Source of the DNA: Candidatus Hydrogenedentota bacterium
Lineage (GTDB): Bacteria > Hydrogenedentota > Hydrogenedentia > Hydrogenedentales > CAITNO01
Direction of reading: 5' to 3'
DNA length: 6,646 nt
Assembly (NCBI GenBank): GCA_029554925.1
Contig: JAKPUV010001031.1
Span: forward strand, 1-6,646
Below, one piece after another: positions 4,573-6,646 of the stretch. Below the pieces are notes generated by a model. That model saw only the letters and a list, made by a program, of their open reading frames with translations, was not told the DNA's origin and did no database searches. The first letter of the stretch is position 1; each line of letters begins with the position of its first letter. The position numbers were made by a program, and so were the translations under genes.

Positions 4573-6465
4573 ATGAGCTTCCCCCTGAACACCGCCGGCT
4601 TCAAGCCCGTGGCCTTCAACCCCTTCACGGACACCCTGACGGCGGACCAGCGCGCCCAGCTGCTGTCCAACATCCAGACCGTCCGCGACACCATCATCTT
4701 CTTCACCGCCGTGGCGGGGGCCAAGGGCCTCGGCGGCCACACGGGCGGCGCCTACAGCATCGTCCCCGAGGTGGTCATCGCCGACGCCTTCATGAAGGGC
4801 TCCGACAAAATCTACCCCGTCTTCTTCGACGAGGGCGGCCACCGCGTCGCCATCCAGTACGCCATGTCCGCCTTCAACGGCGAGATGCCCATGGAGAAGC
4901 TGCTCCAGTACCGCGCGGCGGGCGAGGGGCTCTACGGCCACCCCGAGCTCGACCCCGAGCTGGGCGTGAAGTTCGCCTCCGGACGCCTAGGCCACCTGTG
5001 GCCCTTCGTCAACGGCGTCGCCAAGGCCAACCCGGACAAGGTGGTCTTCCTCTTCGGGTCCGACGGCTCGCAGATGGAGGGCGACGACGCCGAGGCCGCC
5101 CGCTTCGCCGTGGCGCACCGGGTCAATGTGAAGGTCGTCGTGGACGACAACGACGTCACCATCTCCGGCCACCCCTCGAAGTACCTGCCGGGCTACGACA
5201 TCGGCCGCACGCTCGCGGGCCACGGCCTGCCCGTGGACACGGGGAACGGCGAGGACTTTGACGCCCTCTTCGCCCGCATGGTCGCCGCCGTCAAGGCCGA
5301 CGGCCCCGTCGCCCTCATCAACAAGCGCCCCATGGCCCCCGGCATCGAGGGGCTCGAGGGCAACCACGCCGGCCACGACGTCATCAAGAAGGAGCTCGGC
5401 GCCGCCTACCTCCAGGCCCGCGGCCACGCGGACGCCGTCGCCTACCTCGACACCGTGAAGAAAGTCACCGTCTCCGCGGCCTACCGCGGCTGCACCGCTG
5501 AAACCGCCAGCAACCGCACCGAGTTCGGCAACATTGTCAACGGCATCCTCGACGGCATGGACGCCGCCGCGCGGGTGGACACGCTGCTCGTGGTGGACTC
5601 GGACCTCGAGGGCTCCACGGGCCTCAAGGGCATCCGCGTGAAGCACCCGGAGGTCTGCCTCAACGGCGGCGTCCAGGAGCGCGGCAACTTCTCCGCCGCC
5701 GCCGGCTTCGGCTTCAAGCCCGGGAAGCAGGGCATCTTCAGCACCTTCTCCGCCTTCCTCGAGATGATCATCTCCGAGCTGACCATGGCCCGCCTCAACG
5801 GGGCGAACGCGATCTGCCACTTCTCCCACGCCGGCATTGACGACATGGCGGACAACACCTGCCACTACGGCATCAACGTCATGCTCGCCGACTGCGGCAT
5901 CGCCGAGAACGACGCCACCCGGCTCTACTTCCCCGCCGACGCGCTCCAGCTCAAAAGCGTCGTCGAGACCACCTGGAACGACCCCGGCGTCCGCTTCGTC
6001 TTCACCCTGCGCAGCAGCGTGCCGTTCATCCTCGACGCCCAGGGCGAGAAGATGTACGGCGGGGACTACCGCTTCGCCCCCGGCAAGGACGAAATCGTCC
6101 GCGAGGGGTCGGCGGGCTATGTGGTCGCCTACGGCGACATGCTCTGCCGCGCCCTGGACGCCGTCGAGCGCGCCCGCGAGGCGGGGCTGGACGTCGGCCT
6201 GATCAACAAGCCGACGCTCAACACGCCCGACGAGGACATGCTGGCGAAGGTCGGGAAGGCCCCCTTCGTCCTCGTGGCCGAGAGCCAGAACATCAAGACG
6301 GGCCTCGGCCTGCGCTACGGCACCTGGCTCCTCGAGCGCGGATACAGCCCCCGCTACGCCCATGTCGGCGTCTCCAAGCCCGGCCACGGCGGCCTCCACG
6401 AGCACATGTACCACCAGGGCCTCGACCCCGACAGCCTGCTCGCGAAGATTAAGTCCCTCGCCTGA
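4573..6465 (+). CDS. Transketolase-family thiamine diphosphate enzyme
   Basis: The product has 630 residues, slightly shorter than the usual 660-690 of transketolase. The N-terminal ThDP-binding domain (about 25-280) has GGHTGGA (54-60), equivalent to the substrate-site SGHPGAP, GHPELDP (122-128), and GSDGSQMEG (162-170) followed by VVDDNDV (189-195), the GDG...N metal-diphosphate motif. EGNHAGHD (262-269) fits the histidine segment before the second domain. The middle pyrimidine-binding domain (about 310-480) has GGVQERGNFS (365-374), placing E369 as the catalytic glutamate, and FSHAGIDDMADNTCH (417-431). The C-terminal domain (about 500-630) ends with KPGHGGLHEHMYHQGL (602-617). The family moves two-carbon ketol units between sugar phosphates in the cytoplasm, in the pentose phosphate pathway. 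Several motifs deviate from canonical TktA (GSDG for GDG, QERGNF for REHAM), so a specialised substrate is possible. The gene is monocistronic, with its own promoter and terminator. Confidence 0.85.
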   Translation: MSFPLNTAGFKPVAFNPFTDTLTADQRAQLLSNIQTVRDTIIFFTAVAGAKGLGGHTGGAYSIVPEVVIADAFMKGSDKIYPVFFDEGGHRVAIQYAMSAFNGEMPMEKLLQYRAAGEGLYGHPELDPELGVKFASGRLGHLWPFVNGVAKANPDKVVFLFGSDGSQMEGDDAEAARFAVAHRVNVKVVVDDNDVTISGHPSKYLPGYDIGRTLAGHGLPVDTGNGEDFDALFARMVAAVKADGPVALINKRPMAPGIEGLEGNHAGHDVIKKELGAAYLQARGHADAVAYLDTVKKVTVSAAYRGCTAETASNRTEFGNIVNGILDGMDAAARVDTLLVVDSDLEGSTGLKGIRVKHPEVCLNGGVQERGNFSAAAGFGFKPGKQGIFSTFSAFLEMIISELTMARLNGANAICHFSHAGIDDMADNTCHYGINVMLADCGIAENDATRLYFPADALQLKSVVETTWNDPGVRFVFTLRSSVPFILDAQGEKMYGGDYRFAPGKDEIVREGSAGYVVAYGDMLCRALDAVERAREAGLDVGLINKPTLNTPDEDMLAKVGKAPFVLVAESQNIKTGLGLRYGTWLLERGYSPRYAHVGVSKPGHGGLHEHMYHQGLDPDSLLAKIKSLA

Positions 6466-6486
6466 GCGCGGACATTCCCTAACGAC

Positions 6487-6521
6487 AAACGGCGCGGTCC
6501 CTTTCCGGGGCCGCGCCGTTT
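6487..6521 (+). terminator. Rho-independent terminator of the transketolase-family gene
   Basis: AAACGGCGCGGTCCC (6487-6501) pairs with GGGGCCGCGCCGTTT (6507-6521) around TTTCC: 15 pairs with one G-U wobble. It starts 22 nt after the stop at 6465. The stem ends in TTT, and the A/T base allows use from both strands, so it may also stop leftward transcripts. Confidence 0.85.
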
Positions 6522-6526
6522 CCCCT

Positions 6527-6636
6527 CGTTCCCAAGTTTTACTTGGGAACGCACTTGGCGGCGAAGCTCCGCTTCGCGATGGCGTCAAATGGGGGGCGGT
6601 GCGGGGAACCGGCGGAAAGGCAAAGCGAAGCTTTGC
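6527..6636. repeat. Cluster of three palindromes, probable dispersed intergenic repeat
   Basis: Three perfect inverted repeats follow the terminator: CGTTCCCAAGT/ACTTGGGAACG (6527-6537 and 6541-6551, 3-nt loop), GCGAAGC/GCTTCGC (6561-6567 and 6571-6577, TCC loop), and GCAAAGC/GCTTTGC (6620-6626 and 6630-6636, GAA loop). The middle part shares TTGGCGGCG and CCGCTTCGC with 2176-2221. Clustered short hairpins with tiny loops are typical of REP-like elements. No transposase is visible. The remaining bases up to 6646 hold no gene, and the element may continue past the window. Confidence 0.65.
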
Positions 6637-6646
6637 ACACAAGCCC

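Noticed and set aside
4987..6642. A 551-codon minus-strand frame antisense to the transketolase gene
   Set aside because: Val-, Gly-, Asp- and Ala-rich shadow of a strongly C-ending codon pattern; it also runs through the terminator and palindromic repeats.
1..6646. CRISPR arrays, tRNAs, rRNAs, insertion-sequence transposases, toxin-antitoxin or defence genes
   Set aside because: No regularly spaced repeats, cloverleaf sequences, transposase motifs or defence domains were seen on either strand.

Overview
The window is GC-rich bacterial DNA from an organism with single-gene transcription units, strong GC hairpin terminators and palindromic intergenic repeats. A Tat-exported Gfo/Idh/MocA oxidoreductase, a secreted protein built from InlB-type and Ig-like beta domains, and a divergent transketolase together suggest the Planctomycetota-Verrucomicrobiota-Lentisphaerota world or Candidatus Hydrogenedentes. 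This assignment is an inference from gene style, because no rRNA or other phylogenetic marker is complete here.

Layout: (1) 1-195, minus strand: the first 65 codons of uvrC (nucleotide excision repair), cut by the window edge. (2) 196-566: a divergent intergenic region with a textbook sigma70 promoter (326-354) and a roughly 200-nt, potentially structured leader. (3) 567-2072, plus strand: a 501-aa secreted multidomain beta protein ending in two 89-residue repeats. (4) 2073-2423: a convergent gap with terminator hairpins for both sides and a probable dispersed palindromic repeat. (5) 2424-3026, minus strand: a 200-aa lipoprotein with a glycine-zipper segment. (6) 3148-4395, minus strand: a 415-aa Tat-signal Gfo/Idh/MocA oxidoreductase. 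(7) 4396-4572: a compact divergent promoter region with two extended -10 elements facing away from each other. (8) 4573-6465, plus strand: a 630-aa transketolase-family enzyme with a strong terminator. (9) 6487-6646: the terminator followed by three palindromes that share 9-mers with the 2150-2245 repeat.

The genes do not form one obvious pathway. The oxidoreductase and the transketolase both belong to sugar-active families and share a promoter region, so co-regulation in carbohydrate metabolism is plausible but unproven. The secreted beta protein and the lipoprotein are separate envelope genes. I see no CRISPR array, tRNA, rRNA, transposase or defence system. The least explained items are the leader at 361-566, the divergent promoter with its repeated CATGATA, and the dispersed palindromic repeats.
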